A model generated the notes under the pieces. The model saw nothing but the letters and a program-made list of their open reading frames with translations. It made no database searches and was not told the DNA's origin. A stretch of DNA of 64,000 nt from Humulus lupulus (Eukaryota; Streptophyta; Magnoliopsida; Rosales; Cannabaceae), in the NCBI RefSeq assembly GCF_963169125.1, contig NC_084795.1, forward strand, positions 277,522,122 through 277,586,121, written 5' to 3'. Of the stretch, positions 1 to 9,466 are shown piece by piece. The translations under genes and the position numbers were made by a program. The stretch's first letter is position 1; each line of letters opens with the position of its first letter.

Positions 1-85
1 AACGCCACACATAAGCCCTCACAAGTATAACTAAGAAGCACGAGTGGAGCCTAACACCACCTCACACGACATACTGCTATTGGTG

Positions 86-157
86 TAATTTAGTATCAAG
101 TCCCACATATTTTAATTTTAAATATTATATGTGGGACCTGATACTAAATTGTATCAA
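86..157. repeat. Short near-perfect inverted repeat (MITE-like hairpin)
   Basis: Two arms of about 24 bases, one ending CCCACATAT and the other starting ATATGTGGG, flank a ~20 bp AT loop. The arms are complementary except for one or two bases. It looks like a small MITE or the terminus of one. No coding potential. The flanks (1-85, 158-294) show nothing else I can name. Confidence 0.55.
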
Positions 158-304
158 TCATTGTAAGGCGATTTTGGACACCATGGGTTCTCAATAACAA
201 TGCTCAAGCCCTCACCCTCCCTTACAATTTCACTAAACACTTATCTTCTCTCTCACTTAATAGTTGATATTTTTATAAAGTTGTTAATATTTCATAACTA
301 TTTA

Positions 305-562
305 AGAAATTGGTGGAAATTGTTTATTTTTTTAAGTGATTTTGCACTCTGGCTTACTTTTGATAATTTTTTGCAAAATGACCTCTGTCTAAAATTCGAC
401 CAGTTGTCTAAATTTTTCGACCGGCTGTTTAAATTTTTCGACCACCTATCTAAATTTTCGATTAGCTGTCTAAATTATGAGAGGTCATTTTGCAAATAAT
501 TATTAAAACTAGGTTAGAGTGCAAAATGATTTTAAAAAATAGGTCATTTTGCCAAAGGACCC
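305..562. mobile_element. MITE in the SmD2 promoter, 9-10 bp TSD
   Basis: The element is flanked by a direct repeat TAACTATTTA (295-304 and 563-572). Its ends form a long imperfect inverted repeat; both arms include the string TTTTGCACTC or its complement and a Mutator-MITE-like end with GGCAAAATGACC. The middle (about 400-475) has four degenerate ~22 bp direct repeats around GACC..TGTCTAAATTTTTC. The paralogous promoter block at 4905 lacks the element and has a single ATTACTATTT at the same point, so it serves as an empty-site comparison. The 9-10 bp duplication suggests a Mutator-type non-autonomous element. Confidence 0.7.
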
Positions 563-780
563 TAACTATTTATATTTTCTAGCGAGTGACATTATATGAC
601 ATATTTTTACGAAGGGAGACATTCTAAGACTAATTTTAAAAGTTTACTTATAATGTTAGGTTGAAAAATGATGAAATTAACAATCAAACAAATTATGGTA
701 TTTCTCAACTTCTTTTGGTTTTTAACTTCTCATCATTTCTACAACTCTCTTTGGGGGCATTCGGTCCACAATTTTACTAA

Positions 781-809
781 TGGGCTGGCTCTTTGGGCCC
801 AAATCCTAA
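781..809 (+). promoter_or_regulatory. Site II elements and degenerate telo-box upstream of SmD2
   Basis: TGGGCT at 781-786 and TGGGCC at 794-799 are site II motifs. They are followed at once by AAATCCTAA (801-809), one base from the telo-box AAACCCTAA. This arrangement is established for plant ribosomal-protein and snRNP genes expressed in dividing cells. It lies roughly 100 bp before the first splice donor. The duplicate block at 5084-5110 keeps the same order and has the intact telo-box. Confidence 0.6.
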
Positions 810-1030
810 TTTACAGTAGTCGGCGGGAAACCCTTCATCGCTGGGTTAGGGTTTATCGTTCTTACTCTACTTTCGAATTGTAGATCTCACTCGGACACTA
901 AGAAGCTCTACAAGGTATGCAAATCTCTAACTCTCCCCTGGAGTTTTTGTATCTTCCGTTGTTTTTGTATGCGATCTTGAGTTTAGGGTTTTTATTTTCT
1001 TGCGTGTTTACTGTTTCGTGGATTTGTGTG

Positions 1031-1119
1031 GTCTCTAATGATGATCTTAGTTAAATAACTTTCGTTCTTCTGATAAAAAAAATTGTGAGGAATGTTATGG
1101 AGACCTGAACTGAAGGGAC
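1031..1119 (+). ncRNA. Box C/D snoRNA, copy 1 (18S guide, SNORD59/snR54-like)
   Basis: Lies in the SmD2 5'UTR intron. Box C ATGATGA at 1038-1044, D' CTGA at 1070-1073, C' TGAGGA at 1086-1091, D CTGA at 1110-1113. GTCTCT (1031-1036) pairs with AGGGAC (1114-1119) to close a 6-bp stem containing one G-U pair. The 13 bases before D' (1057-1069, AACTTTCGTTCTT) are exactly complementary to the conserved 18S rRNA segment AAGAACGAAAGTT. As I recall, this is the site served by SNORD59/snR54. A second guide before D contains GGAGACCTGAA and fits, from memory, a 25S segment CAGGTCTCCAA. All four boxes are intact, so this is the best candidate for a working snoRNA. Confidence 0.85.
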
Positions 1120-1526
1120 ATTTTAATTCATTACTTGATTTTTTTGGGCACTAAAATGATTTAGAGCAAATGTTTATTCGGTTTAATTTCGATGCATAAG
1201 GAGTTGATGCTTGGAGTTGTGATATTTTTCATTGCAGTTTCTTTTTTAGTTTTACTAAAAAACAATGTATATAAGATAAATCTTTCCAAAATGTTTGGAT
1301 TTCTGGAAAAGATAAGAAACTATTAGGAATCGGGGCCTTCTTTTGATTTAAAGTTTTTTGGTAGTCACCTGATTTTGTTTACAATTGGGTCTTGCAGAGT
1401 TTTCTCAACTTTATTACTTAAGAATTTGGTGGAGTGAGATTCTTGAACTCGATTGGAATACCGAATACCATTCAAATTTGATTTTTTATTTGGGAGTCAG
1501 TTGTAATAGGGTTTTATGGTAATATT

Positions 1527-1610
1527 GCCTCTGAGGATGATCGAACTAAAACTTTCAACCTTCTGAGATATTACATGTGGAAAATTTTTGGAGACCTGAA
1601 CTGAGGAGGC
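1527..1610 (+). ncRNA. Box C/D snoRNA-like unit, copy 2 (altered D' guide)
   Basis: Same architecture as copy 1: GCCTC (1527-1531) pairs with GAGGC (1606-1610); C-like box AGGATGA 1534-1540, D' CTGA 1563-1566, C' TGTGGA 1576-1581, D CTGA 1601-1604. The D-side guide GGAGACCTGAA is unchanged. The D' guide reads AACTTTCAACCTT, with four consecutive changes in the part that pairs with 18S rRNA in the other copies. It has either lost the 18S target or gained another. Box C has one substitution from the consensus. Confidence 0.65.
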
Positions 1611-1889
1611 TGAGTTTAATGATATACGACCTCTGGATTGGGAAGTAACATTAATTTTTCAGGAATTAGTGACCTAGGAATTATGAGACTGTTTTATACA
1701 GTGGGGGTCTGTTTAGATTTTGAGTGTTTTATGCTTTCTGAACTGATATTGAAGCGAACTATTTTGGTTTTTTTTGTGTATTTAATTCTGAAGTTGCTTC
1801 CATTACTGGGAGTAAGGTTCATTTTATGACCTTGGAAGTTGTTGAAAACTGATACGGCTATCTGATGTTTTAGAAGAATATTTTGTATT

Positions 1890-1973
1890 GCCTCTTAGGA
1901 TGAGCAGCGAATAACTTTCGTTCTTCCGAGATACCCTATGCGGAAAATTATTCGAGACCTGAACCGAAGAGGC
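1890..1973 (+). ncRNA. Box C/D snoRNA-like unit, copy 3 (degenerate D boxes)
   Basis: GCCTC (1890-1894) pairs with GAGGC (1969-1973). Box C AGGATGA is at 1897-1903 and the 18S guide AACTTTCGTTCTT is intact at 1913-1925. Both D' (1926-1929) and D (1964-1967) read CCGA instead of CTGA. Because box D is needed for the kink-turn and snoRNP assembly, this copy is probably impaired. It belongs to a ~330 bp tandem unit shared with copy 4 that also repeats flanking text such as GATATTGAAGC. Confidence 0.6.
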
Positions 1974-2208
1974 TAAACTAGGTGATTTGTGGAACCACAG
2001 TTAGAAAATTAGGGTATTGACGATTGGACATATAGGGTGTGGTTGTGTTGCCATTTTTTATTCTGAAATGATATTGAAGCAAATCTTCATTTATTTATTG
2101 GGCATTTAGTCCTCAAGGTGTTTCCATTGCTAGGGTGAATAGTTCATTTACTTATGTTCGTTCCTGAATGTTGTTACTGCTTTCAGACATTTTGTAAAAT
2201 TTTCTATT

Positions 2209-2293
2209 GCCTTTGAGGATGATCAAACTATTAACTTTCGTTCTTCCGAGATATCCCATGTGGAAAATTATTGGAGACCTGAACTGAAGAGGC
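2209..2293 (+). ncRNA. Box C/D snoRNA-like unit, copy 4
   Basis: GCCTT (2209-2213) pairs with GAGGC (2289-2293) through one G-U pair. Box C AGGATGA is at 2216-2222, the 18S guide AACTTTCGTTCTT at 2233-2245, D' CCGA 2246-2249, C' TGTGGA 2259-2264 and D CTGA 2284-2287. The terminal D box is intact and only the internal D' is weak, which many functional C/D RNAs tolerate. It ends about 240 bp before the intron acceptor at 2533. Confidence 0.7.
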
Positions 2294-2590
2294 TGAACTA
2301 GGTGATTTATAGAACCATACATCTGTTGTAGTGGCGTGTGTTGATATTTTTATTTTTTTCCTGTAACAAGGATTCTTGGTTTGTTAGAAGTTTTATTTTA
2401 ATATATAATGTGACTATTTGATGTTCTGCCTTATTTCAGCAAGTGTTCCAATTTTTCTTTGAAGACATATATATTTCATAGTATTGACTCTTCTAACTTG
2501 ATATCTTTTGTTTGTTTGTATGTGATTTTTCAGATCAAAGCAAAGATTGGATTCGAGTGGATTGGATTTAAGAGGCATTAAAAGTTCACA

Positions 2591-3307
2591 ATGAGGTACT
2601 GCTTTGTTCTTATGTTGCTTTTGCATTTATTTTTTCATTATCTTCAACTGCATCTGTATTTACTGATGAATCTTTTCTTGGATTGGATTTGTGGTTTTGC
2701 TTCTCCAGTCGGCCAATTGAAGAAGATGTAAGTCAATCCTACTCTGTTGCTTATTATGTACGCTTTGAAAGTATCTTTGCATTACTTAAATGTTGATGCT
2801 GATGGAAGTTGATCACTGCAGGTTGTCAAGACTGAAGACGAGGAATTTAATACAGGACCACTTTCTGTTCTGATGATGAGTGTCAAAAACAACACCCAAG
2901 TAATGCTCTCTTATGATTCCAAAATCTTTGTTTTATTTGTGCTTTTTGCATCTTAGGGTTCTTTTTTTAATATAAATTTGAAAATGTTTTCTGTCAAATA
3001 GGTGCTCATAAATTGTCGAAACAACAAAAAGCTTCTCGGTCGAGTGAGAGCTTTTGATAGGCACTGCAACATGGTTCTCGAAAATGTTAAAGAAATGTGG
3101 ACCGAGGTACTTCTTGTTTAGTCATTGTTCTTCTTCATCCCATCATACTTCAATTCATTCATTATTTAATACATGACTTGTAATGTTTAGGTACCAAAGA
3201 CTGGGAAAGGCAAGAAAAAGGCTCAACCAGTAAACAAAGACAGATTCATCAGTAAAATGTTCCTCCGCGGAGATTCGGTGATCATAGTGCTTAGGAATCC
3301 CAAGTGA
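2591..3307 (+). CDS. SMD2: Small nuclear ribonucleoprotein Sm D2 (five-exon gene with long 5'UTR intron)
   Basis: Coding exons are 2591-2595, 2709-2727, 2822-2899, 3002-3106 and 3191-3307, all with GT/AG borders, giving 107 aa beginning MSRPIEED and ending VIIVLRNPK. Exon 1 of the transcript is non-coding and ends at 914. Intron 1 (915-2533) hosts the snoRNA-like units, and the ATG exon starts at 2534. The protein is one Sm fold: Sm1 around residues 20-70 ([34 protein letters not shown]) and Sm2 in the last 25 residues ([11 protein letters not shown]). Length and sequence agree with plant SmD2. SmD2 pairs with SmD1 in the heptameric Sm ring on U1, U2, U4 and U5 snRNAs. No defect is visible. 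The separate open frame on the opposite strand of the last exon is a shadow. Confidence 0.95.
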
Positions 3308-4904
3308 AATAGTAGGCATGATAGCATTGAGAAGTACATTTTGTTAATGGCAGAAACAGTCCCTAGTAATACCTGTAAGCAGCTGAACTTACCTGGCATG
3401 CACTCGGTTACTACTACTAATTGCATTAATGACTTGAGACCATAGATCTTGCTCCACAAATGTCTTAGAAGGGCTGTTGCCATCCTTGTAGCTTGTTTAT
3501 ATGGCATCTTAATTTGTACATTTTGTTCTTTGCTGAAGAATTGATTACTTGGGATTGGACAGATCTTTTGGTTATCTATATGCATATTATGCTTTTCAAG
3601 CTGAAACTCGATTTAGAACACTCATCTAAACATGACTCAGACTAGATTATAATTGGCATTGCGAAGAAAATGGTAAGCGGCACCCACAAATAGGTGAAAC
3701 GTTTTGTTTTTTATGCTAAACTATATTCTTATTGGTTAGTGTCTGTGTTCTTAAAGTCGCCTCTGGCAAATTGTAGTGACATTTCTGTAGAGTTTATAAA
3801 ATCTATTATGTTGATCCTATTATACAACAGTGTGATCTGTTGTATAATTGTGTTGGGTTTGCTTTTACTGTGTCTAAAGTTATAGTTCAATCATCAAACT
3901 AAGTTTATGATTCTATGTAGAATTTTGTTTTTCTCATAAATTCAGTTCCACAATATGATCAATACACATTTAATCAATCTACCAAAACTTTGCCTGAATT
4001 ATTAGTTATTACCGTAATAATAAAATTATTTCATAATCTCACAGTTTTGTTAACAAATTTGGTGTGATACTTATCTATCACAGAAAATTTTATATTTCAA
4101 AACAAAGATACATCGTACACTTATTTTAAAAAAATTTCTCTTACTATCTTCAGTTTTTTAAATGCACAGTTTGAAATTGGATAAGGATTGTGGTCTTGTT
4201 TGAATAAAGAGTACTTGCTCGATTACTTTCTCTGACTATCATTTCTTGCTTGCATCGACATGCATGGAAGCACCATAAAAAATATATCCAAACCGTGATT
4301 TTGAGCATCTACGAACCAAATTTTTTAATTGATCTAATTGATTCATTTAATACTAATATGCATTAAATAAACATTTGATTACTACATTGATTGAATCTAT
4401 TTAAGTTTTGATTTTTAAATAATTTAAAATATATTAAAATAGTGTAGGGTATTTTCGCGAGGGGAGGTGGTCCGAACTAGTATAAACTTAGGAGGTGTTT
4501 GGTATGAGGTAATGTGAAAGTGAGAATGAGAATCTAAAACATTTTTTATGTTTAATTTTTGTGGGTCCCACTATTTTATAAACTTCAGTTTAATATCACA
4601 TCCATCCTCCTAAGCTCATCTACACTTTTTAAAGTCACTCAACTACTTAAAACAACCACCCTCTTAGTATTCTTGCTTTCTTTGTGTTTGATAATTTGTC
4701 TTTGTTGGTTGTCATAGGTTTTCTTATTCTAAACTAGAGATTTTACAATAATGTTTCTCTAGCAATTAGCATTTCACGGGTGTTTTAATGAAGCAATTTA
4801 TATTTCATGGTAATTTTCTCACTATGTTGATATTTTATGAAATTGTTGACATTTCGTGTAATTAATTTTGCCTAGCGATTGTCATTTTATACTAATGTTT
4901 TTTT
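3308..4904. other. SmD2 3'UTR and intergenic DNA, no gene seen
   Basis: The first ~300 bases after the SmD2 stop are probably 3'UTR. The remainder is AT-rich without exon-like structure. A short string at about 4491-4530 (GGTGTTTGGTATGAGG) resembles a common MITE terminus, but I could not find its partner end. No RNA gene is recognised. Confidence 0.5.
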
Positions 4905-5083
4905 TTAATAGTTGATATTTTTATGAAGCAGTTAATATTTCATTACTATTTTTATTCGACATTATATCATATTTTTACGAAGGGAGACATCCTAAGACTA
5001 ATTTTAAAAGTGTAGGTTGAAAAATGATTGAAATTAAAAGTGGTATTTCTCGACTTTGTTTATTCGGCCCACAATTTTACTAA

Positions 5084-5110
5084 TGGGCTCTCTCTGGGCC
5101 CAAACCCTAA
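5084..5110 (+). promoter_or_regulatory. Duplicated site II elements plus intact telo-box
   Basis: TGGGCT (5084-5089), TGGGCC (5095-5100) and AAACCCTAA (5102-5110) occur in the same order and spacing as at 781-809. Here the telo-box is perfect. The combination is the usual promoter signature of plant translation and ribosome-biogenesis genes, which fits either a snoRNA host transcript or SURF6 downstream. Confidence 0.65.
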
Positions 5111-5355
5111 TTAACAGAAGTCTGCGTAAAACCCCTGCATCGCTGGGTTAGGGTTTATCGTTCTAACTCATTATACAACCAGGTAGTCTTCGCTTTCGTC
5201 TATTTTGAAATTGTACATCTTACTCGGACACTAAGAAGCTCCACAAGGTATGCAAATCTCTAGCCCTCTCTTGGAATTTTCGTATCATTAATTCTTCATC
5301 TATGCGATCTTGATTTTAGGGTTTTTCTTTTTTTCGTGTTTCGTCGATTTGTGTG

Positions 5356-5441
5356 GTCTCTAAAGATGATCGAAGATAAATAACTTTCGTTCTTCTGATA
5401 AAAAATGTGAGGAATGTTATGGAGACCTGAACTGAAGAGAC
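5356..5441 (+). ncRNA. Box C/D snoRNA, copy 5 (in the duplicated block)
   Basis: GTCTCT (5356-5361) pairs with AGAGAC (5436-5441) in a perfect 6-bp stem. The G-U pair of copy 1 has become U-A here, a change that preserves pairing. The C-like box is AAGATGA (5364-5370, one change), the 18S guide AACTTTCGTTCTT lies immediately before D' CTGA (5395-5398), C' is TGAGGA (5408-5413) and D is CTGA (5432-5435). The D-side guide is the same as in copy 1. It is probably intronic, because a GTATGC donor is conserved at 5248. Confidence 0.75.
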
Positions 5442-5545
5442 ATTTTAGTTCATTGCTTGATTTTTTTTGGGCACTTTTGAATAAAATGATTTAGAGCGAA
5501 TGAGTTTCTTCAAAGTTAATTCTTGGAGTTGTAATATAATAAATT

Positions 5546-7279
5546 AAAACAAGCTAGGTGAAATCTTTTTCTCTTCTCTTCTCACACATTAGCTTAGCTG
5601 CCTTTCTCACAATTTCACAATTCTTCTGTCTTTTACTTACTGTCGCAGCTGCCTCGCGGCGGCGGTTTCTTCAGCTCTGTCTCTATTCGAAGTTGTAGCA
5701 GTGATACCCACACTCGTGTGTTTCTTTATTTTTTCCCTCAAATCCTTGTGTTGTGCGAATCTGGTTGAGATTATCTTAGTGTTAGTATATGCGTCTGAGT
5801 ATGAGTATGTGATGCTGAGATTCGTAAACTATGTCTTCTGAGTACCTTAGATTCCCAGAACCTTAATTGTGTGTATTCTGAGTACCTTGGTGCGTAATGT
5901 GATGCTTACAAATTATGAGATTTTAATATTATATATATATGGGTTGTTTGGATATAATTATACTAATGAGTTAAAGTAATAGGAAAGTATGGAGTTGGGA
6001 GAGTCCTTTACCTAAATGACAGATGGAGATTATGGATAAAATTTATCTTGGTAGGCGGGCATATGTTTGAAGTTAGTAATTAAGAGAGTAAAAAGCAACA
6101 TATGCATGTGCACTGTGGATCATATGAATTGGTAGAAGTAAACAAAGGGACATCATCCCATTTTTTGACTGACAAGTAGTAACCGCCATGTTTCAATAAC
6201 CAACCATCTTATTAAATTAAAGAAAAAGAAGATGAGATTAGTATTATGCCTCGTGCTCATTTTCATTTTGAGTATCTTTATCCAGTCTTGTGTGGTCCTC
6301 ATCTCATCACATCATCATCACAGAATAGAAATTGGTTCAAATCTCTCCCTCCATATGTTGTATCACCATTACATGTGACTGCAAAAATTATTGAAACCCA
6401 TACATGTATTGTCTTGTGTGGTGCTATTTCCATTACCAAATGCTAGTCACAACTTGTGATAATTGCCAGAAGCTAACTAAATATTCCCAAGTGTTTTGTT
6501 AATTGTCTATTGGTTGTGCTCTTCTCTATAAGTACCTCTTGCCTAATCTCTGCTATTGAGTTTGTATTATTAGAGCTATAATAGTGATTTCATAAGGGGT
6601 TCTGTCTATGCTTTGGAGAAAATTGGTTTCTTTTATTCTGTGTGGGATTTGATTTCATCTTTGGTACCCTTTTTGTTGTGTGTGTGTTCTTCACTTAAAT
6701 GGGTTTTGGAAATTTCTAAGGTATCTGTTTCTAAGATATGAACCAATTGTTATAGATATTTAAACTGCTATAAACTATTTTAATTACAAATCTTACATAT
6801 ACTTTAAGAGTTTTAGAAGTTTCTTACTTGGTGAATATTGTTTAATCTATTCCTTTGTATATTTATATAAAGGAGCTTAAACCACAACTTTATAATCTTA
6901 ATCTATGATTACTTATTCTTATATTCCAATTTTTTCCACCATTAATTAAGTTTTTTAAGTTATACATAAACTTACACAAAGTTGCATACAACTAATTTGG
7001 TTCAAAATGAGGACATGCTGGTATATTAACAATTATAACATACAGCAAGTCTTGTGTATGTTAACAATTATAATTATCTTTGCTTTGTTGTTTGAGTTTA
7101 CTTTATTTGCTTATTTATTAATTTATGTGACAATTTATTTGTATATGTTGATATTTCTTGATATATGTTTATGAAATGGTTGTTTAATTGTCTGTTTTTG
7201 TTTGATTTATTTGTTATGAAAATTGTTGTTACTGGTGATTAACTTTCTGAAAAATCTTAAATTTCAATAACTGGTTTAG
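5546..7279 (+). other. SURF6 leader and 5'UTR intron region
   Basis: 5570-5720 is rich in C and T, has the GC-rich CTCGCGGCGGCGG and several CTTCT runs, and looks like a plant 5'UTR. From about 5760 the sequence becomes T-rich like an intron and runs to the acceptor GGTTTAG just before the ATG at 7280. The exact leader exon or exons cannot be fixed: transcription may start at the duplicated SmD2-type promoter (donor 5248), near 5600, or both. No coding exon is seen here. Confidence 0.5.
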
Positions 7280-8338
7280 ATGAAGAAGAAAAAGGTCAAG
7301 TCTGGTGGTGAATCGAGCACTGTTGTGGATTTGAAGTCTTTAATTCATAATCATTCTCTGTTCTTTGACAAGTTAGTTGAGCTTATACCTGCTAAGTTCT
7401 ATCTACCTACTGATGACAAGGATAAGCCCTGGTATCAGGGTCTTAGCAAGGCCCAAAAGGCTTCGGCCAAGAAGGAAGCTAGGGAGAACATTAAGAAAGC
7501 TCGAAGGAACCGGTTAGACCCCGATAAGTCTTCTGCAACAACCCTTGATTTGCTGAAGGAAAGCTTGGAGAAGGAGAAAAAGGATGTTGAGAGTGATGAT
7601 AAAGATGAAACCGAGACTAAGCCTGTTTTGTCTGGTTTGGATGATGATAATAGGTCGGTCACATACGAAGAGCTGCGGCAACGATTGCGTCGCAGAATCG
7701 AAGAGTTTCAGTCTAGTCGAAACACTGGAGACTCGGAGCCTAGAATAACCAAGAGGTACGAGAGAAATGAGAGGAGAAGCATTGAGTATAAGAAGCGTAA
7801 AAGGGAAAATGAGTCCGGAGACAAAGCAGCAGCCGAAACTGGTATTTCAGAGAAGAAAGTAGAGAAAGATATTGAAGAAGCCTCAAAGGTGCTTTCATTT
7901 GGTCATGTCAAGCTCAGTAATGACGAAGAGCACGAGAAGAAGAAGAGGAGGGTTTCAAAGGCGAAAGAACTGGAGAGAGCCAAGAAGTTAGAGGAAGCAA
8001 AGAATGATCCAGAGAAAGGAGAGATTATCTCAAAGAAGCATTCTTGGGATGCAGCAACAAGTAGAGCCGCTGGGAAAAAGGTTCACGACGATCCCAAGCT
8101 GTTGAAACAGAGCTTACACAAGGAGAAGAAGAAGCAACAGAAGAATGCTGAGAAGTGGAAGGAAAGGGTTCAAACGACTGAGAAATTGAAATCAGAGAGA
8201 CAGCAGAAGAGGTCACAGAACATAGAGCTGAAGAAACAAGATAAGAAGCAGAGGCGAATCGCAAAGAGGGAGAAGAAGCTCATGCGACCGGGATTTGAAG
8301 GCAGGAAGGAAGGTTTTATCAATGAAAAATCAGCTTAA
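7280..8338 (+). CDS. SURF6/RRP14-like nucleolar ribosome-biogenesis protein
   Basis: Single coding exon, 352 aa, very basic. Residues about 17-75 resemble the RRP14 N-terminal domain (LIHNHSLFFDKLVELIPAKFYL, ending in the conserved WYQGLSKAQKASAKKEAREN block). An acidic, Ser-rich linker follows at about 95-125. The SURF6 domain begins at VTYEELRQRLRRRIEEF (about 127-143) and continues as long Lys/Arg/Glu helices to the end. SURF6/Rrp14 family proteins act in the nucleolus in early pre-rRNA processing and 60S/40S assembly. The ATG follows the acceptor TTTAG with no UTR between them, so the whole 5'UTR lies upstream of an intron. Upstream sits a duplicate of the SmD2 promoter block. Poly(A) signals are probably within the AT-rich 8400-8520. 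Confidence 0.93.
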   Translation: MKKKKVKSGGESSTVVDLKSLIHNHSLFFDKLVELIPAKFYLPTDDKDKPWYQGLSKAQKASAKKEARENIKKARRNRLDPDKSSATTLDLLKESLEKEKKDVESDDKDETETKPVLSGLDDDNRSVTYEELRQRLRRRIEEFQSSRNTGDSEPRITKRYERNERRSIEYKKRKRENESGDKAAAETGISEKKVEKDIEEASKVLSFGHVKLSNDEEHEKKKRRVSKAKELERAKKLEEAKNDPEKGEIISKKHSWDAATSRAAGKKVHDDPKLLKQSLHKEKKKQQKNAEKWKERVQTTEKLKSERQQKRSQNIELKKQDKKQRRIAKREKKLMRPGFEGRKEGFINEKSA

Positions 8339-8617
8339 AGAATAATAGATTGGCTTGCTGTGACCATTATGAAGAGCAATTGAGTTTCACAAGAATTGCT
8401 AAAAAAAAAAAATAGAACATAAAAGCTCGAGTGGGAGATGTGAAACTTGTACGTTTATAAATATGTTTTTTCACAGTTTTGTTAACCTATTTGTCTTTGA
8501 TTAATATAGTTGATTTTTATTCAGCATAATGCAGATTGATTTTTTTTTTCTAATCCTCGATGTCGATGAACACTTAGTGTTCAATATTATAAATTGTAGG
8601 AAATTATATATATCTTA

Positions 8618-8932
8618 GAGCATCTCTAAATTTAGCCCATTTTACAAAAAAAATCACTGAAATGGTGTTCTAAAAAAATGTACCAAATTTGGCAAAAATT
8701 TGACACAATAAATATTACATTTTTCATGTACTATTTTGCCACTAATTAATACAAAATCTTAATTAAAAGCTTTTTTAATTTTTATTTAATTATTTAAATA
8801 ATTTTTTTTTTGTATATCTTAATTTGCACTTTGTACCTTAGAGTTTAGTTGTAAAATTAGGTTAAATATAACTTTGGTTCATTTTTTGTACTAAATTAGG
8901 CATAAAATTTGCCCCATTTATTGGAGAAGGTC
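8618..8932. mobile_element. Tourist-like MITE (PIF/Harbinger), TTA target duplication
   Basis: 315 bp flanked by TTA (8615-8617 and 8933-8935). The termini GAGCATCTCTAAATTTAG and, read on the other strand, GACCTTCTCCAATAAATGGG form imperfect inverted repeats of the well-known plant type. The interior is AT-rich and non-coding. It lies just 3' of SURF6. Confidence 0.65.
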
Positions 8933-9420
8933 TTACATAATATATTGGTTTTAACATAGTAAAATATAAGTTAAAATAATAAAAAATATAAATAATTGTG
9001 AATTATGTAGACTTAATATTGTACAATTTATTACATGATTTATGGGAAACAAATTGTCATCTACCAAATACCAATGCATGTTTAAGTCTGTTTTTTTTTT
9101 TTTTTGGATAAATGAAGCATGTTATGGTGCAACTCAAACAATGAATCTTTGATTTTTGTTTCACTATATCGAAACAAGAACAATGATGAATTCTCTTCTT
9201 CACACACAATGGTCAATTTTTTTTTTTACTATTATTATTAGACATTTACAATAGATAGATCCTCTGATGTGTGTCCAGTGAAAAAGAATTAGAATGATAC
9301 ATATTAGGGTTATAAGAAGAGTAACATAGTATGGAATGGATGATGATATTTCTTTTATAAACACAAAAAGTGTTTAGACTTAGGAAGCAAGAAATAACTG
9401 GTTGTTTTATGGGGAAATGA

Positions 9421-9466
<46 letters not shown>

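Larger units (their letters stand above)
4905..5545 (+). repeat. Partial duplication of the SmD2 promoter, 5'UTR exon and first snoRNA
   Basis: This block is collinear with about 250-1190. It repeats the upstream text (ACGAAGGGAGACAT), the site II/telo-box promoter, the 5'UTR exon ending CACAAG before GTATGC (donor at 5248, matching 915) and the first part of intron 1 with snoRNA copy 5. Similarity fades after about 5545, and no SmD2 coding exon follows. It lacks the MITE found in the original promoter. The copy sits in front of SURF6 in the same orientation, so it could act as that gene's promoter and leader. Confidence 0.85.

Noticed and set aside
3223..3585. 120-codon open frame opposite the last SmD2 exon and 3'UTR
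   Set aside because: It overlaps a highly conserved coding exon on the other strand, has no family resemblance and no splice or promoter context.
5808..5920. Further C/D snoRNA (GTGATGC ... TTCTGAG twice)
   Set aside because: Box C lacks the TGATGA core, there is no C', no closing stem and no guide match; the repeated TTCTGAGTACC looks like chance or a local duplication.
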